NCBI RefSeq assembly: GCF_009363275.1
Contig: NZ_CP045324.1
Span: 558,001-622,000 of the forward strand
Source of the DNA: Marinobacter sp. THAF197a
GTDB lineage: Bacteria; Pseudomonadota; Gammaproteobacteria; Pseudomonadales; Oleiphilaceae
DNA length: 64,000 bases
Direction of reading: 5' to 3'
The translations under genes and the position numbers were made by a program. A model generated the notes under the pieces. It was not told where the DNA came from. It searched no databases and was given only the letters and a program-made list of their open reading frames with translations. Within the stretch, counting starts at the first letter, position 1; each line of letters opens with the position of its first letter. Below, piece by piece: positions 21,832 through 34,525 of the stretch.

Positions 21832-22365
21832 ATGGCTAAGCGCTGGTACGTCGTTCATGCGTATTCTGGCTTTGAGAAGCATGTAATGCGCACTCTTAAA
21901 GAGCGTGTAGCGCTCGAGCAGATGGAAGACAAGTTCGGCGAAATCCTGGTTCCGACTGAAGAAGTGGTCGAAATGCGGGACGGGAAGAAGCGCAAGAGTG
22001 AGCGCAAGTTTTATCCCGGCTACGTATTGGTCCAGATGGAAATGGACGACGCCTCGTGGCATCTTGTCAAGAATACACCTCGGGTACTGGGCTTTATTGG
22101 CGGTACCAAAGACAAGCCGGCTCCGATTACTGAGCGTGAGGCTGAGGCTATTCTGCGTCGGGTTGAAAGCGGTGCAGACAAGCCCAAGCCCAAGACGCTG
22201 TTCGAGCCAGGTGAAATTGTTCGCGTTGTTGAAGGTCCGTTTGCAGACTTCAACGGTGTGGTAGAAGAAGTCGACTACGAGAAGAGTCGAGTGAAGGTTG
22301 CCGTTCTTATCTTTGGCCGTTCTACTCCGGTTGAGCTGGAGTTTGGGCAGGTCGAAAAAGACTGA
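21832..22365 (+). CDS. nusG: Transcription elongation/antitermination factor NusG
   Basis: 177 residues. The N-terminal NGN domain binds the RNA polymerase clamp ([16 protein letters not shown] at the start) and the C-terminal KOW domain ([19 protein letters not shown]) contacts Rho or ribosomal protein S10. NusG also joins rRNA antitermination complexes at boxA sites such as those at 6266 and 8419. It forms an operon with secE and is followed by a terminator-like hairpin. Confidence 0.97.
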   Translation: MAKRWYVVHAYSGFEKHVMRTLKERVALEQMEDKFGEILVPTEEVVEMRDGKKRKSERKFYPGYVLVQMEMDDASWHLVKNTPRVLGFIGGTKDKPAPITEREAEAILRRVESGADKPKPKTLFEPGEIVRVVEGPFADFNGVVEEVDYEKSRVKVAVLIFGRSTPVELEFGQVEKD

Positions 22366-22383
22366 TGGCAGCTTTGAAAATTG

Positions 22384-22416
22384 AAAGCTCGCGCGCTACG
22401 GCGACGCGGGCTTTTT
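22384..22416 (+). terminator. Terminator-like hairpin after nusG
   Basis: AAAGCTCGCG pairs with CGCGGGCTTT (one G-T pair) and is followed by further T residues. It separates secE-nusG from rplK and probably terminates or attenuates. Confidence 0.75.
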
Positions 22417-22484
22417 GTGTCTGCTTAAAGCAGTTGTGAAAAACCGGGGAGCCGAAAGGCGTTCGAACCCACAGGAGATCTATC

Positions 22485-22916
22485 ATGGCAAAGAAGATTG
22501 AAGCCTATATCAAGCTTCAGGTTGCTGCCGGTCAGGCCAACCCGAGTCCCCCCGTTGGTCCTGCGCTGGGTCAGCGTGGTGTTAACATCATGGAATTCTG
22601 TAAGGCGTTCAACGCCAAGACTCAGGGCATGGAACCTGGTCTGCCTATTCCGACCGTTATCACCGTTTACAGTGATCGCAGCTTCACATTCATCACCAAG
22701 ACCCCGCCTGCGCCGGTCCTGCTGAAGAAGGCCGCTGGCATCAAGAGTGGCTCTGGTCGTCCGAACACTGACAAAGTGGGTACGGTTACCCGTGCTCAGC
22801 TGGAAGAAATCGCCAAGACCAAAGAGCCGGACATGACTGCTGCCGATATGGAAGCAGCCGTTCGCACCATCGCTGGTACTGCCCGCAGCATGGGCCTGAA
22901 CGTGGAGGGTCTGTAA
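22485..22916 (+). CDS. rplK: 50S ribosomal protein L11
   Basis: 143 residues, full length. L11 forms the GTPase-associated centre with 23S rRNA and L10-L7/L12 and is needed for RelA activation. The Pro-rich N-terminal motif [13 protein letters not shown] and the C-terminal rRNA-binding end ([14 protein letters not shown]) are present. A GGAG ribosome-binding site precedes the ATG. rplA starts 1 nt after its stop, so the two are coupled, and in the usual system L1 represses both. Confidence 0.97.
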   Translation: MAKKIEAYIKLQVAAGQANPSPPVGPALGQRGVNIMEFCKAFNAKTQGMEPGLPIPTVITVYSDRSFTFITKTPPAPVLLKKAAGIKSGSGRPNTDKVGTVTRAQLEEIAKTKEPDMTAADMEAAVRTIAGTARSMGLNVEGL

Positions 22917-22917
22917 G

Positions 22918-23616
22918 ATGGCTAAGCTGAGCAAGCGTCAAAAGCTGATTCGTGAAAAAGTCGACTCCACCCGCGCCTACTCTGTAGACGAAGCGGTTGC
23001 GCTGCTGGCCGAACTGGGCCAGAACGTGAAGTTCAAAGAGTCTGTAGACGTAGCGGTTAACCTGGGTGTTGATGCACGTAAATCCGACCAGGTTGTGCGT
23101 AGCAGCACTGTTCTGCCTCACGGCACCGGTAAATCCGTGCGTGTGGCTGTGTTCACCCAGGGTGCCAATGCCGAGAAAGCGACCGCGGCCGGTGCCGACA
23201 TCGTAGGCATGGACGACCTGGCTGATGAAGTCAAGAAAGGCAACATGGACTTCGACGTGGTTATCGCCACTCCGGATGCCATGCGTGTTGTTGGTCAGCT
23301 GGGCCAGATCCTCGGTCCCCGTGGCCTGATGCCGAACCCGAAGGTTGGCACCGTAACCGCTGATGTTGAGACAGCGGTTAAGAACGCCAAAGCGGGTCAG
23401 GTTCGTTACCGTACTGACAAAAACGGCATTATCCACGCTCCGCTGGGTAACGTTGAATTCTCTGCCCAGAACATCAAGGAAAACCTTGAAGCTCTGGTGG
23501 CAGATCTGAAAAAGGCCAAGCCTGCATCGTCCAAGGGTGTGTATCTGAAAAAGATCACCATCTCTTCTACGATGGGTCCTGGCCTGACTATTGATCAGGG
23601 TGCTCTGAGTCTCTGA
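22918..23616 (+). CDS. rplA: 50S ribosomal protein L1
   Basis: 232 residues, normal length. It builds the mobile L1 stalk that guides deacylated tRNA from the E site. Family signatures [10 protein letters not shown] and the N-terminal [14 protein letters not shown] are visible. L1 is also the translational repressor of rplK-rplA in E. coli. It is followed by the 212-nt L10 leader. Confidence 0.97.
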   Translation: MAKLSKRQKLIREKVDSTRAYSVDEAVALLAELGQNVKFKESVDVAVNLGVDARKSDQVVRSSTVLPHGTGKSVRVAVFTQGANAEKATAAGADIVGMDDLADEVKKGNMDFDVVIATPDAMRVVGQLGQILGPRGLMPNPKVGTVTADVETAVKNAKAGQVRYRTDKNGIIHAPLGNVEFSAQNIKENLEALVADLKKAKPASSKGVYLKKITISSTMGPGLTIDQGALSL

Positions 23617-23639
23617 TTGGTAGTTACTTTGTAGTCTGG

Positions 23640-23815
23640 GCGGAAGCCAAGGCTGTCAAAGACCGCAGGCCCCCGAAGCCCTTGGTAACAAGGGCTGCAA
23701 GGGTTAAAGCAACGCCTGCGCAGACGGTGTGAAGACGTTCTCTCTGAACCCAAACACCGTTAGGCGTCCTCGTTGAGGACAATGATGGGTTTGCCGGCAT
23801 AACGCTGGCGAAATC
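23640..23815 (+). promoter_or_regulatory. Ribosomal protein L10 leader RNA
   Basis: The 212-nt gap before rplJ has no gene but several pairing segments (for example CCCTTGGTAACAAGGGC, GACGGTGTGAAGACGTTC, GGCGTCCTCGTTGAGGAC). In gammaproteobacteria this leader binds the L10-(L12)4 complex, which represses rplJL translation. Exact borders are estimated; the family assignment rests on position and overall look. Confidence 0.7.
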
Positions 23816-23828
23816 GAGGAGAAATCCA

Positions 23829-24359
23829 GTGGCAATTAGACTCGAAGACAAGAAGGCGATCGTCGCTGAAGTCAACGAGACTGCTGGAGCTGCTCTGTCT
23901 GTGGTTTTGGCTGACTACCGTGGTGTCACCTCCGGTGACATGACTGCCCTTCGTGCCAAAGCTCGTGCCGAGAATGTTCGTCTGAAGGTTGTTCGTAACA
24001 ACCTGGCGAAGATTGCTATCAAAGGTACTGAGTTTGAGTGCATCGATCCGGCGCTGGTTGGTCCGACCATTCTGGCTTTCTCTATGGAAGATCCGGGTGC
24101 CGCTGCGCGCCTGCTGAAGGATTTTGCCAAAGAGAAAGAGGCGTTTGAGATCAAGGGTCTGGCTGTCGGCGGTGAGCTGATGGGCGCAGAACAGATCGAT
24201 CGCCTGGCCACGCTGCCGACGCTGCACGAAGCGTTGACCAAGCTGGCTATTGTTACACAGGCACCAGTTACCAAGCTTGCACGTACCCTGAACGATATTC
24301 CGGGCAGGATCACACGTGTTGTAGCTGCAGTCCGCGACCAGAAGCAAGACGCTGCTTGA
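23829..24359 (+). CDS. rplJ: 50S ribosomal protein L10
   Basis: 176 residues starting with GTG 23829, with AGGAG 7-12 nt upstream. L10 anchors L7/L12 dimers to the ribosome: the N-terminal part binds 23S rRNA and L11 ([15 protein letters not shown]) and the C-terminal helix carries the L7/L12 binding sites. The complex also binds its own leader RNA at 23640-23815 to repress translation. Confidence 0.97.
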   Translation: MAIRLEDKKAIVAEVNETAGAALSVVLADYRGVTSGDMTALRAKARAENVRLKVVRNNLAKIAIKGTEFECIDPALVGPTILAFSMEDPGAAARLLKDFAKEKEAFEIKGLAVGGELMGAEQIDRLATLPTLHEALTKLAIVTQAPVTKLARTLNDIPGRITRVVAAVRDQKQDAA

Positions 24360-24398
24360 TTCTGTTGAACACCATTTTTTACATTTTCGGAGAAAGTC

Positions 24399-24773
24399 AT
24401 GGCTCTGTCTAAAGACGATATTTTGAATGCAATTGCTGAAATGAGCGTAATGGAAGTTGTTGAGCTCGTTGAAGCTATGGAAGAGAAGTTCAATGTTTCT
24501 GCTGCCGCTGCTGTTGCCGCTGCACCTGCTGCTGCCGCTGGTGGCGAAGCTGCTGAAGAGCAGACCGAGTTCGACGTAGTTCTGACTGGCGCTGGCGAGA
24601 AGAAAGTCAACGTCATCAAGGCCGTTCGTGAGCTGACTGGTCTGGGTCTGAAAGAAGCCAAGGAAATGGTTGACGGCGCTCCTTCTACTGTTAAGGAAGG
24701 CGCTAGCAAGGACGAGGCTGAAGAAGCCAAGAAGAAGCTTGAGGAAGCAGGCGCTTCTGTTGAGCTCAAGTAA
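24399..24773 (+). CDS. rplL: 50S ribosomal protein L7/L12
   Basis: 124 residues. It has an N-terminal dimerisation domain (about 1-32), a flexible hinge rich in Ala ([15 protein letters not shown]) and a C-terminal factor-binding domain ([20 protein letters not shown]). It recruits EF-Tu, EF-G and other GTPases. It lies 39 nt after rplJ and is made in excess over the other ribosomal proteins. An attenuator lies behind it. Confidence 0.98.
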   Translation: MALSKDDILNAIAEMSVMEVVELVEAMEEKFNVSAAAAVAAAPAAAAGGEAAEEQTEFDVVLTGAGEKKVNVIKAVRELTGLGLKEAKEMVDGAPSTVKEGASKDEAEEAKKKLEEAGASVELK

Positions 24774-24813
24774 TAGTCGGCTGTTGATCGACACCGTGCG
24801 TTAAGCATGGATG

Positions 24814-24843
24814 GGCTGGTGGCTCTGTGCCACCGGCCTTTTT
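24814..24843 (+). terminator. rplL-rpoB attenuator
   Basis: GGCTGGTGGC pairs with GCCACCGGCC (one T-G pair) and is followed by five T. It stands in the 242-nt gap between rplL and rpoB, where a partial terminator lowers rpoBC expression relative to ribosomal genes in E. coli. Confidence 0.85.
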
Positions 24844-25015
24844 CTGTTGTATATGCTATAGAGTCTGGTGTGCTTTTACGGGTTAATGTCAGATCTATAA
24901 CCTACAGCCAGAGTCTTGTTCAAGACGGCGCGATAAGCCGAGCAATTCGGCCCCGAAGCAGAACATTTGATTGCTTCTTGATACCAGGTATCAGGTCTAA
25001 AGCTGGGGAATGCAG

Positions 25016-28000
25016 ATGACTTACTCCTACACTGAGAAAAAGCGGATTCGCAAAGATTTTAGTAAATTGCCTTCCGTGATGGACGTCCCCTATTTGCTGT
25101 CTATTCAGCTGGATTCGTTCCGGGACTTCCTGCAAATGGAAGCCGCTCCTGAAGACCGCCGGGAAACCGGTCTTCACGCAGCGTTCAAATCCGTATTCCC
25201 GATTGTCAGTTACTCTGGCAACGCCGCGCTCGAGTATGTGAGCTATCGAATCGGCGAGCCAGTGTTCGACGTCAAGGAATGTCAGCTCAGGGGCGTTACT
25301 TACGCCGCGCCGCTGCGGGTGAAAGTCCGCTTGATCATTTATGACAAGGAATCGTCCAACAAGGCGATCAAGGACATCAAAGAGCAAGAAGTCTACATGG
25401 GCGAGATGCCCCTGATGACTGAAAACGGTACCTTCGTGGTCAACGGTACCGAGCGTGTTATTGTTTCCCAGCTGCACCGTTCGCCTGGCGTCTTCTTTGA
25501 TCACGACAAAGGCAAGACCCACTCCTCCGGCAAGCTGTTGTATTCGGCCCGAGTGATTCCTTACCGTGGTTCCTGGCTTGACTTCGAATTCGATCCGAAG
25601 GACTCCGTGTTCGTTCGTATCGACCGTCGTCGTAAGCTACCTGCGTCAATCCTCCTGCGCGCTCTGGGTTACACCTCTGAGCAGATGCTCGACATGTTCT
25701 TCGAAACCAGTAAGTTTGCTCTGGGTGAAGAAGTCTGCAAGCTTGAGTTGGTGCCCAGCCGGCTGCGTGGTGACATTGCGACCTTTGACATCAAGGATAA
25801 GGAAGGCAACGTCATTGCTGAAGAAGGCCGTCGTATTACGGCGCGTCACATCAAGCAGTTGGAAAAGGCCGGCATTACCGAGCTGGAAGTTCCCACTGAA
25901 TACCTGTACGGCCGTGTTCTTGCCAAGGACATGATCGATCAGTCTACCGGCGAAGTGCTGGTGGAATGTAACACCGAGCTGACCGAAGAAGTCATCACCA
26001 AGATTCTTGGGGCTGGTGTTAAGGATATTGAAACGCTGTACACCAACGATCTGGATTGTGGTCCGTTCATGTCTGATACCCTGCGTATCGACCCGACCCG
26101 AACTCCGTTGGAAGCGTTGGTTGAAATCTACCGGATGATGCGCCCGGGCGAGCCGCCCACCAAGGAATCAGCGGAGAACCTGTTCAACAACCTGTTCTTC
26201 TCCGAGGAGCGCTACGACCTGTCCGGTGTTGGCCGGATGAAGCTCAACCGTCGCCTTGGTCGTGACGAGAGCACCGGTGAAGGCACGCTGACCCACGACG
26301 ATATCATCGACGTGCTGAAAACCCTGATTGCCATTCGTAACGGCCAGGGCCAGGTGGATGATATTGACAACCTGGGCAACCGTCGGGTTCGCTGTGTTGG
26401 TGAGATGGCTGAAAACCAGTTCCGGGTAGGCCTGGTACGGGTTGAGCGCGCGGTTCGAGAGCGTCTGAGTCTGGCGGAAAGCGAAGGCCTGATGCCGCAG
26501 GACCTGATCAACGCCAAGCCTGTTGCGGCCGCAGTCAAGGAGTTCTTTGGTTCCAGTCAGCTGTCACAGTTTATGGACCAGAACAACCCGCTGTCTGAGG
26601 TGACTCACAAGCGTCGTATCTCTGCGTTGGGTCCGGGCGGTCTGACCCGTGAGCGTGCCGGCTTTGAGGTTCGGGACGTTCACCCGACCCATTACGGCCG
26701 TGTGTGTCCTATCGAGACTCCGGAAGGCCCGAACATCGGTCTGATCAACTCGCTGGCAACCTATGCCCGTGCCAACTCCTACGGCTTCCTGGAAAGTCCG
26801 TACCGGAGAGTCGTCGACGGCGTGGTGACCGATGAGCTGGTGTATCTGTCTGCGATTGAAGAGAGCAACTATGTGATCGCTCAGGCCAGTGCTGCTACCG
26901 ACGATGGTAAGCGCCTGACCGACGAGCTGGTTACCGTGCGTCACCAGAATGAATTTACCGTCGCTCCGCCGGAAGCGGTTAACTTCATGGACGTATCTCC
27001 GCGCCAGGTTGTATCGGTGGCGGCGTCTCTGATCCCGTTCCTTGAGCACGACGATGCTAACCGGGCCCTGATGGGTGCGAACATGCAACGTCAGGCGGTT
27101 CCGACGCTGAAATCACAGGTTCCGCTGGTCGGCACCGGTGTAGAACGCACCGTTGCCCAGGATTCCGGCGTGTGCGTAACCGCCCGTCGTGGCGGTGTGA
27201 TTGAAAGCGTGGATGCTGCCCGTATCGTGGTGCGGGTAAACAACGAAGAAACCGAGGCCGGTGATGCAGGTGTGGATATCTACAACCTCACCAAGTACAC
27301 CCGCTCTAACCAGAACACCTGTATCAACCAGCGCTCCATCGTGCGTCAGGGCGATGTGATTGCCCGCGGCGACGTGCTGGCAGATGGTCCCTCAGTGGAT
27401 CTGGGTGAGCTGGCGCTGGGCCAGAACATGCGCATCGCGTTCATGCCCTGGAACGGTTACAACTTCGAGGACTCCATCCTGATCTCCGAAAAGGTGGTTC
27501 AGGAAGACCGGCTGACCACGATCCACATTCAGGAACTGACCTGTGTGGCCCGTGACACCAAGCTGGGTAGTGAAGAAATCACTGCGGATATTCCGAACGT
27601 CGGTGAAAGCGCGCTGTCCAAGCTGGATGAGTCCGGTATTGTCTACATCGGTGCGGAAGTTGGCCCGGGCGACATTCTGGTGGGTAAGGTCACGCCGAAA
27701 GGTGAGACCCAGCTGACACCGGAAGAGAAGCTGCTGCGTGCGATCTTTGGTGAAAAGGCCTCTGACGTTAAAGATACCTCTCAGCGTGTTCCGACCGGCA
27801 CCCGCGGAACGGTTATCGATGTTCAGGTGTTCACCCGTGACGGTATCGAAAAAGATGCCCGTGCTCAGTCCATCGAGAAAGAGCAGCTCGATCAGTACCG
27901 TAAGGATCTGAAAGACGAGTACCGCATTGTCGAAGGCGCTACCTATGAGCGTCTGACTGCCGCACTCAACGGCCAGGAAGTGATCAGTGGCCCGGGTCTG

Positions 28001-29092
28001 AAGAAGGGTGCCAAGCTTGATGAAGCCTATCTGGCCGATCTGCCGCGTCCGGACTGGTTCAAGCTGCGCATGAAAGACGAAGCTCTGAACGAACTGCTGG
28101 AGAAATCCGAGCAGGGTCTGGAAGATCGCAAGAAAGAGCACGAAGCGCGCTTCGACGACAAGAAAGGCAAGCTGCAGCAGGGCGATGACCTTGCTCCGGG
28201 CGTGCTGAAAATCGTCAAGGTTTACCTGGCCATCAAGCGTCGTATCCAGCCGGGTGACAAGATGGCCGGCCGTCACGGTAACAAGGGTGTTATCTCTGCG
28301 GTAATGCCGATCGAGGATATGCCTTACGACGAAAACGGCACCACCGTTGATATCGTGCTAAACCCGCTGGGTGTTCCTTCGCGGATGAACGTTGGTCAGG
28401 TTCTGGAAACCCACCTGGGCGCAGCCGCCAAGGGGCTGGGTGAAAAGATCAGCCGGATGCTGGAAGAGCAGCGTAAAGTGGCTGAACTGCGCAAGCTGCT
28501 GGATGAGATCTACAACCACTCAGACGAAGTGACCAAGGTTGATCTCGACAGCCTGAGCGACAAGGAAATCCTGGAGCTGTGCGGTAACCTGCGTGACGGT
28601 GTTCCGATGGCAACGCCGGTCTTCGACGGTGCCAAGGAAGCCGAGGTCAAGCGTATGCTTGAGCTGGCCGACATGGATACCAGTGGTCAGGTCAAGCTGT
28701 ACGACGGCCGCACCGGTGATGCATTTGACCGTCCGGTGACTGTGGGCTACATGTACATGCTCAAGCTCAACCACTTGATCGATGACAAGATGCACGCTCG
28801 TTCCACCGGCTCCTACAGCCTGGTAACCCAGCAGCCGCTGGGTGGTAAGGCTCAGTTCGGTGGTCAGCGTTTCGGTGAGATGGAAGTCTGGGCGCTGGAG
28901 GCATATGGTGCCGCCTATACCCTGCAGGAAATGCTTACCGTCAAATCTGATGACGTCAACGGTCGGACCAAGATGTACAAGAACATTGTCGATGGTGATC
29001 ATCGTATGGAGCCGGGCATGCCCGAATCCTTCAACGTTCTCGTCAAGGAAATCCGCTCGTTGGGTATCGACATCGAGCTGGAATCCGAGTGA
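25016..29092 (+). CDS. rpoB: DNA-directed RNA polymerase subunit beta
   Basis: 1358 residues. It is the catalytic partner of RpoC and site of rifampicin binding. The start is ATG 25016 ([15 protein letters not shown]), 6 nt after GGGGA; the in-frame ATG two codons earlier is too near that site. The rifampicin region ([20 protein letters not shown]) has the wild-type residues expected for a sensitive enzyme. The C-terminus has the conserved [20 protein letters not shown]. rpoC follows after 76 nt. Confidence 0.98.
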   Translation: MTYSYTEKKRIRKDFSKLPSVMDVPYLLSIQLDSFRDFLQMEAAPEDRRETGLHAAFKSVFPIVSYSGNAALEYVSYRIGEPVFDVKECQLRGVTYAAPLRVKVRLIIYDKESSNKAIKDIKEQEVYMGEMPLMTENGTFVVNGTERVIVSQLHRSPGVFFDHDKGKTHSSGKLLYSARVIPYRGSWLDFEFDPKDSVFVRIDRRRKLPASILLRALGYTSEQMLDMFFETSKFALGEEVCKLELVPSRLRGDIATFDIKDKEGNVIAEEGRRITARHIKQLEKAGITELEVPTEYLYGRVLAKDMIDQSTGEVLVECNTELTEEVITKILGAGVKDIETLYTNDLDCGPFMSDTLRIDPTRTPLEALVEIYRMMRPGEPPTKESAENLFNNLFFSEERYDLSGVGRMKLNRRLGRDESTGEGTLTHDDIIDVLKTLIAIRNGQGQVDDIDNLGNRRVRCVGEMAENQFRVGLVRVERAVRERLSLAESEGLMPQDLINAKPVAAAVKEFFGSSQLSQFMDQNNPLSEVTHKRRISALGPGGLTRERAGFEVRDVHPTHYGRVCPIETPEGPNIGLINSLATYARANSYGFLESPYRRVVDGVVTDELVYLSAIEESNYVIAQASAATDDGKRLTDELVTVRHQNEFTVAPPEAVNFMDVSPRQVVSVAASLIPFLEHDDANRALMGANMQRQAVPTLKSQVPLVGTGVERTVAQDSGVCVTARRGGVIESVDAARIVVRVNNEETEAGDAGVDIYNLTKYTRSNQNTCINQRSIVRQGDVIARGDVLADGPSVDLGELALGQNMRIAFMPWNGYNFEDSILISEKVVQEDRLTTIHIQELTCVARDTKLGSEEITADIPNVGESALSKLDESGIVYIGAEVGPGDILVGKVTPKGETQLTPEEKLLRAIFGEKASDVKDTSQRVPTGTRGTVIDVQVFTRDGIEKDARAQSIEKEQLDQYRKDLKDEYRIVEGATYERLTAALNGQEVISGPGLKKGAKLDEAYLADLPRPDWFKLRMKDEALNELLEKSEQGLEDRKKEHEARFDDKKGKLQQGDDLAPGVLKIVKVYLAIKRRIQPGDKMAGRHGNKGVISAVMPIEDMPYDENGTTVDIVLNPLGVPSRMNVGQVLETHLGAAAKGLGEKISRMLEEQRKVAELRKLLDEIYNHSDEVTKVDLDSLSDKEILELCGNLRDGVPMATPVFDGAKEAEVKRMLELADMDTSGQVKLYDGRTGDAFDRPVTVGYMYMLKLNHLIDDKMHARSTGSYSLVTQQPLGGKAQFGGQRFGEMEVWALEAYGAAYTLQEMLTVKSDDVNGRTKMYKNIVDGDHRMEPGMPESFNVLVKEIRSLGIDIELESE

Positions 29093-29168
29093 GCCGAATT
29101 GTTTTTGGCAGCGTGAGCGGGCACCTCGTGTGCCCGCCCGAGATTAACGCCATCCGGAGCTTTTACTG

Positions 29169-32100
29169 ATGAAAGATTTGCTGAATCTTCTCAAGAGCCA
29201 GAATCAGAGCAAGGAATTCGACGCCATCCGTATCGGACTGGCTTCGCCTGACATGATTCGTTCCTGGTCTTTTGGCGAAGTAAAAAAGCCTGAGACCATT
29301 AACTACCGTACCTTCAAGCCGGAGCGTGACGGTCTTTTCTGTGCCAAGATTTTCGGCCCGATCAAAGACTACGAGTGCTTGTGCGGAAAATACAAGCGTC
29401 TGAAGCATCGCGGCGTTATCTGTGAAAAGTGCGGTGTTGAAGTCGCACTGGCCAGCGTGCGTCGTGAGCGTATGGGCCATATCGAGCTGGCCAGCCCGGT
29501 CGCTCACATCTGGTTCCTGAAGTCATTGCCGTCCCGTATTGGCCTGATGCTGGACATGACCCTGCGCGATATCGAGCGGGTTCTGTACTTCGAATCCTTC
29601 ATCGTGATCGATCCGGGTATGACCACCCTGGAGAAGGGCCAGCTGCTGAATGACGAGCAGTACTATGAGGCCCTCGAAGAATTCGGTGACGAGTTCGACG
29701 CCCGTATGGGTGCCGAGGCCATCAAAGAGTTGCTCGAAGCTATCGATCTGCAAGCGGAAGTTGACGCCCTGCGGGAAGAGATCCCCCAGACCAACTCCGA
29801 GACCAAGATCAAGAAATTCAGCAAGCGCCTGAAAATTCTCGAGGCGTTCCTGTACTCCGGTAACAAGCCGGGCGACATGGTGATGACCGTTCTGCCGGTT
29901 CTGCCGCCGGATCTGCGCCCGCTGGTTCCGCTGGACGGTGGCCGTTTTGCCACTTCCGACCTGAACGATCTGTACCGTCGGGTCATTAACCGGAACAACC
30001 GTCTCAAGCGCCTGCTGGAACTGAACGCTCCGGATATCATCGTGCGCAACGAGAAGCGTATGCTGCAGGAGGCGGTTGATGCCCTGCTGGATAACGGTCG
30101 TCGTGGTCGTGCCATCACTGGCACCAACAAGCGTCCGCTGAAGTCCCTGGCTGACATGATCAAGGGTAAGCAGGGTCGTTTCCGTCAGAACCTGCTGGGT
30201 AAGCGAGTCGACTACTCTGGCCGTTCCGTCATCGTGGTGGGTCCGTACCTGCGTCTGCACCAGTGCGGTCTGCCCAAAAAGATGGCCCTGGAGCTGTTCA
30301 AGCCGTTCATTTTCTCCAAGCTTGAGCATCGTGGCCTGGCGACCACCATCAAGGCCGCCAAGAAAATGGTCGAGCGCGAGGAAGGCGTGGTCTGGGATAT
30401 CCTGGACGAAGTCATCCGCGAGCACCCGATCCTGCTGAACCGTGCGCCCACCCTGCACCGTCTGGGCATCCAGGCGTTCGAGCCGGTTCTGATCGAAGGT
30501 AAAGCGATCCAGCTGCACCCGCTGGTGTGTGCGGCTTACAACGCCGACTTCGACGGTGACCAGATGGCGGTACACGTACCGCTGACCCTGGAAGCCCAGC
30601 TTGAAGCCCGTGCGTTGATGATGTCCACCAACAACGTTCTGTCGCCCGCGAACGGTGAGCCGATCATCGTACCGTCCCAGGACGTGGTATTGGGCCTGTA
30701 TTACATGACTCGTGAGCGCCACGCTGCCCTGGGTGAAGGCATGGTGTTTGCTGATGTCAAAGAAGCCCATCGTGCCTATGGTGCCGGCAAGGTTGACCTG
30801 CAGGCGAAGGTCAAGGTGCGGGTTAAGGAAGTGGCCTATGCCGAAGATGGCAGCAAGTCCGAAGCCTACCGTGTGGTTGATACCACCGTTGGCCGTGCTT
30901 TGTTGTTTGATATCGTTCCTGACGGCCTGCCGTTTGAGATCGTCAACCGTCCTATGGTCAAGAAGGCGATTTCTAACCTGATCAACACCTGTTATCGGGA
31001 CGCCGGCCTGAAAGATACTGTCATCTTTGCTGACCAACTGATGTACATGGGTTACCACTATGCAACCCGTTCCGGTATCTCTATCGGCTTCAACGACTTC
31101 GAGATTCCGCCGGAGAAGTATGAGCTGGTTGATGCCGCGTCTGACGAAGTAAAAGACATCGAGAACCAGTACGCATCCGGTCTGCTGACCCAGGGTGAGA
31201 AGTACAACAAGGTGATCGATATCTGGTCCCGCGCCAACGATAAAGTGTCCAAGGCGATGATGGAGCGTCTGTCCAAAGAGCAGGTTATTGGTCCTGACGG
31301 CCAGCCTGTGAAGGGTGAAGACGGCGAAGACCTGATGCAGGAATCCTTCAACTCCGTCTACATGATGGCCGATTCCGGTGCGCGGGGTTCCGCAGCCCAG
31401 ATTCGTCAGTTGTCCGGTATGCGTGGTCTGATGGCCAAGCCGGATGGCTCCATCATCGAAACGCCGATTACCGCGAACTTCCGTGAAGGTCTGAACGTAC
31501 TCCAGTACTTCATCTCCACCCACGGTGCTCGTAAAGGTCTGGCGGATACCGCACTGAAGACCGCGAACTCCGGTTACCTGACCCGTCGTCTGGTTGACGT
31601 GTCCCAGGACCTGGTGGTGACCGAGGAAGACTGCGGTACCGATGAAGGTCTGCTGATGACGCCGCACATCGAAGGCGGCGACGTTGTTGTGCCGCTGGGT
31701 GATCGCGTTCTGGGTCGTGTGACGGCCCGTGACGTATTCACCCCAACCGACAAGGACAACGCTGTTGTTCCGGCCGGCACATTGCTGGACGAGAAAACCG
31801 TCGAGATGGTCGAGCGCGCCGGTGTGGATGAGATCTGGGTTCGCTCTGCGATCACCTGTGAGACTCGCCACGGCATCTGCTCCAAGTGTTACGGCCGCGA
31901 TCTCGCCCGTGGTCATCGGGTTAACGTGGGTGAGGCCGTCGGTGTTATCGCTGCCCAGTCCATCGGTGAGCCTGGCACCCAGCTGACCATGCGGACCTTC
32001 CACATTGGTGGTGCGGCCAGCCGGGCCTCCGCCGTGGATAACATTCAGGTCAAGCATGGCGGCACGGTACGCCTGCACAACCTGAAGTCCATCGAGAAGA

Positions 32101-33383
32101 CCGATGGCTCCCTGGTTGTGGTGTCCCGTTCTTCCGCTCTGGCGATTGCCGACGAGCAGGGTCGTGAGCGCGAGTGGTACAAACTGCCTTACGGTGCCGT
32201 TCTGTCTGTGAAGAACGGTGACGTGGTTGAGGCCGGCGTTGTAGTTGCCAAGTGGGATCCGCACACGCACCCGATCATCGCCGAAGCGAAAGGCACGGCC
32301 AAGTTTGTCAACATGGAAGAGGGCATTACTGTCCGCACCCAGGCTGACGAGCTGACCGGTCTGTCCACCATGGAAGTGATTGACCCGAAAGAGCGTCCTG
32401 CGGCTGGTAAGGACATTCGTCCGGCCATCCAGCTGATTGACGATGCGGGTGAAGAAGTAGAACTGCCAGGCGGTGGTACCGCGATCTTCTTCCTGCCGGC
32501 TAACGCGCTGGTGACCATGGCTAATGGCGCGAAGATCGAGCTGGGTGACGTAGTTGCCCGTATTCCGCAGGAAAGCTCGAAGACCCGTGACATCACCGGT
32601 GGTCTGCCGCGGGTTGCCGACCTGTTCGAGGCGCGTCGCCCGAAAGAGTCTGCCATCCTGGCGGAAATCAGTGGCGTGGTGTCGTTCGGTAAAGAGACCA
32701 AAGGCAAGAAGCGCCTGGTCATCACGCCGAAAGATGACGATGCCTATGAGGTTCTGATTCCGAAGCATCGCCAGCTCAACGTTTTCGAAGGTGAAACGGT
32801 TGAGAAGGGTGAGGTGATTTCCGACGGTCCGTCCAACCCGCACGACATCTTGCGTCTGCTGGGTGTGGTCGAGCTGGCCAAGTACATCACCAACGAAATC
32901 CAGGACGTGTACCGCCTGCAGGGTGTTGTCATCAACGATAAACACATCGAGGTTATCGTTCGGCAGATGCTGCGCAAGGTGGAAATTACCGATCCGGGTG
33001 ATACCACCCTGCTGTCTGGCGACCAGGTGGAAATCACTCAGGTACTGGAAGAGAACGAAAAGGCCAATCAGGCGGACAAAGAGCCGGCCAGATTCGAGCG
33101 TCTGCTGCTTGGCATTACCAAGGCATCGCTGGCCACCGAATCGTTCATTTCTGCGGCCTCGTTCCAGGAAACCACACGGGTCCTCACCGAAGGTGCGGTG
33201 ACCGGTAAGCGTGACTTCCTGCGTGGCCTGAAAGAAAACGTTGTGGTTGGCCGGTTGATTCCGGCGGGTACCGGTCTGGCTTACCACAGCGAACGTCGTC
33301 GCAAGCGTGACCTGGAAGAGCAGGGCGTGACCGCGGCAGATGTTGAAGAAGCTCTGAGCGCGGAGCTCAACCGAGAAGGTTGA
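29169..33383 (+). CDS. rpoC: DNA-directed RNA polymerase subunit beta'
   Basis: 1404 residues. The active-site motif NADFDGDQM places the three magnesium-binding aspartates at 460, 462 and 464. Zinc site 1 is near the N-terminus ([20 protein letters not shown]) and zinc site 2 has [17 protein letters not shown] trigger-loop region rich in [16 protein letters not shown] is visible. It is cotranscribed with rpoB; the str operon promoter lies behind it. Confidence 0.98.
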   Translation: MKDLLNLLKSQNQSKEFDAIRIGLASPDMIRSWSFGEVKKPETINYRTFKPERDGLFCAKIFGPIKDYECLCGKYKRLKHRGVICEKCGVEVALASVRRERMGHIELASPVAHIWFLKSLPSRIGLMLDMTLRDIERVLYFESFIVIDPGMTTLEKGQLLNDEQYYEALEEFGDEFDARMGAEAIKELLEAIDLQAEVDALREEIPQTNSETKIKKFSKRLKILEAFLYSGNKPGDMVMTVLPVLPPDLRPLVPLDGGRFATSDLNDLYRRVINRNNRLKRLLELNAPDIIVRNEKRMLQEAVDALLDNGRRGRAITGTNKRPLKSLADMIKGKQGRFRQNLLGKRVDYSGRSVIVVGPYLRLHQCGLPKKMALELFKPFIFSKLEHRGLATTIKAAKKMVEREEGVVWDILDEVIREHPILLNRAPTLHRLGIQAFEPVLIEGKAIQLHPLVCAAYNADFDGDQMAVHVPLTLEAQLEARALMMSTNNVLSPANGEPIIVPSQDVVLGLYYMTRERHAALGEGMVFADVKEAHRAYGAGKVDLQAKVKVRVKEVAYAEDGSKSEAYRVVDTTVGRALLFDIVPDGLPFEIVNRPMVKKAISNLINTCYRDAGLKDTVIFADQLMYMGYHYATRSGISIGFNDFEIPPEKYELVDAASDEVKDIENQYASGLLTQGEKYNKVIDIWSRANDKVSKAMMERLSKEQVIGPDGQPVKGEDGEDLMQESFNSVYMMADSGARGSAAQIRQLSGMRGLMAKPDGSIIETPITANFREGLNVLQYFISTHGARKGLADTALKTANSGYLTRRLVDVSQDLVVTEEDCGTDEGLLMTPHIEGGDVVVPLGDRVLGRVTARDVFTPTDKDNAVVPAGTLLDEKTVEMVERAGVDEIWVRSAITCETRHGICSKCYGRDLARGHRVNVGEAVGVIAAQSIGEPGTQLTMRTFHIGGAASRASAVDNIQVKHGGTVRLHNLKSIEKTDGSLVVVSRSSALAIADEQGREREWYKLPYGAVLSVKNGDVVEAGVVVAKWDPHTHPIIAEAKGTAKFVNMEEGITVRTQADELTGLSTMEVIDPKERPAAGKDIRPAIQLIDDAGEEVELPGGGTAIFFLPANALVTMANGAKIELGDVVARIPQESSKTRDITGGLPRVADLFEARRPKESAILAEISGVVSFGKETKGKKRLVITPKDDDAYEVLIPKHRQLNVFEGETVEKGEVISDGPSNPHDILRLLGVVELAKYITNEIQDVYRLQGVVINDKHIEVIVRQMLRKVEITDPGDTTLLSGDQVEITQVLEENEKANQADKEPARFERLLLGITKASLATESFISAASFQETTRVLTEGAVTGKRDFLRGLKENVVVGRLIPAGTGLAYHSERRRKRDLEEQGVTAADVEEALSAELNREG

Positions 33384-33448
33384 TTGCCGGCGTGCCATTC
33401 TCGGGGTAGTTACTTATCCCGAGGGTGGTTAAAAAGAGAACAGTCATC

Positions 33449-33477
33449 TTGACTGAGTCGGGGCGCAGGCTTACACT
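33449..33477 (+). promoter_or_regulatory. str operon promoter
   Basis: TTGACT (33449-33454), 17 nt, TACACT (33472-33477). It precedes rpsL-rpsG-fusA-tuf and leaves a leader of about 65 nt. Confidence 0.75.
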
Positions 33478-33492
33478 TGCGTCCCTTAAATT

Positions 33493-33513
33493 TTACCCCC
33501 TGCACAGGGGGTA
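33493..33513 (+). other. Leader hairpin upstream of rpsL
   Basis: TTACCCCC-TGCAC-AGGGGGTAA-type inverted repeat at the start of the str mRNA, about 35 nt before the rpsL start codon. It has no T run, so it is not a plain terminator; a regulatory or stabilising role is possible. Confidence 0.55.
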
Positions 33514-33548
33514 AGTTTCATTGGTATGGTTTTTTGGAGTTTGCTTAC

Positions 33549-33923
33549 ATGGCAACGATTAATCAGTTGGTGCGTAAGCCTCGTAAGCGCAAGGTAGCCA
33601 AGAGCGACGTTCCTGCTCTCCAGGCTTGTCCTCAGCGCCGTGGTGTGTGCACTCGTGTGTACACCACAACGCCGAAGAAGCCGAACTCAGCACTTCGTAA
33701 AGTGTGCCGTGTTCGTCTGACCAACGGCTTCGAGGTTTCCTCTTACATTGGTGGTGAAGGTCACAACCTTCAGGAGCACAGTGTTGTGCTGATCCGTGGC
33801 GGTCGAGTAAAAGACCTTCCGGGTGTGCGCTATCACACTGTTCGCGGTACTTTGGATACCCAAGGTGTTCAGAACCGTAAGCAGGGCCGCTCCAAGTACG
33901 GTGCAAAACGACCCAAGTCCTGA
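33549..33923 (+). CDS. rpsL: 30S ribosomal protein S12
   Basis: 124 residues. S12 lies at the decoding centre and controls accuracy. Lys43 and the [11 protein letters not shown] loop are the wild-type streptomycin-sensitive form; a [10 protein letters not shown] segment with the second accuracy site (Lys-Asp-Leu-Pro) is intact. ATG 33549 follows TTGGAG; the longer frame upstream is only leader sequence. First gene of the str operon. Confidence 0.98.
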   Translation: MATINQLVRKPRKRKVAKSDVPALQACPQRRGVCTRVYTTTPKKPNSALRKVCRVRLTNGFEVSSYIGGEGHNLQEHSVVLIRGGRVKDLPGVRYHTVRGTLDTQGVQNRKQGRSKYGAKRPKS

Positions 33924-34009
33924 TGTCCCGAGCGGGTGTCTTTTATCGTTGCTTGTAAGAACGGTAAGAGTAAGGCTGAGTAGCATTTGGCTATCTCAGG
34001 GGTTCCTGA

Positions 34010-34507
<498 letters not shown>

Positions 34508-34525
34508 CAAGCCGAGGTTTATATC

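Noticed and set aside
29523..33398. Very long open frame opposite rpoC (and similar ones opposite rpoB, both tuf genes and rplJ)
   Set aside because: It is a shadow produced by strong codon bias in highly expressed genes; no ribosome-binding site and no protein family is seen.
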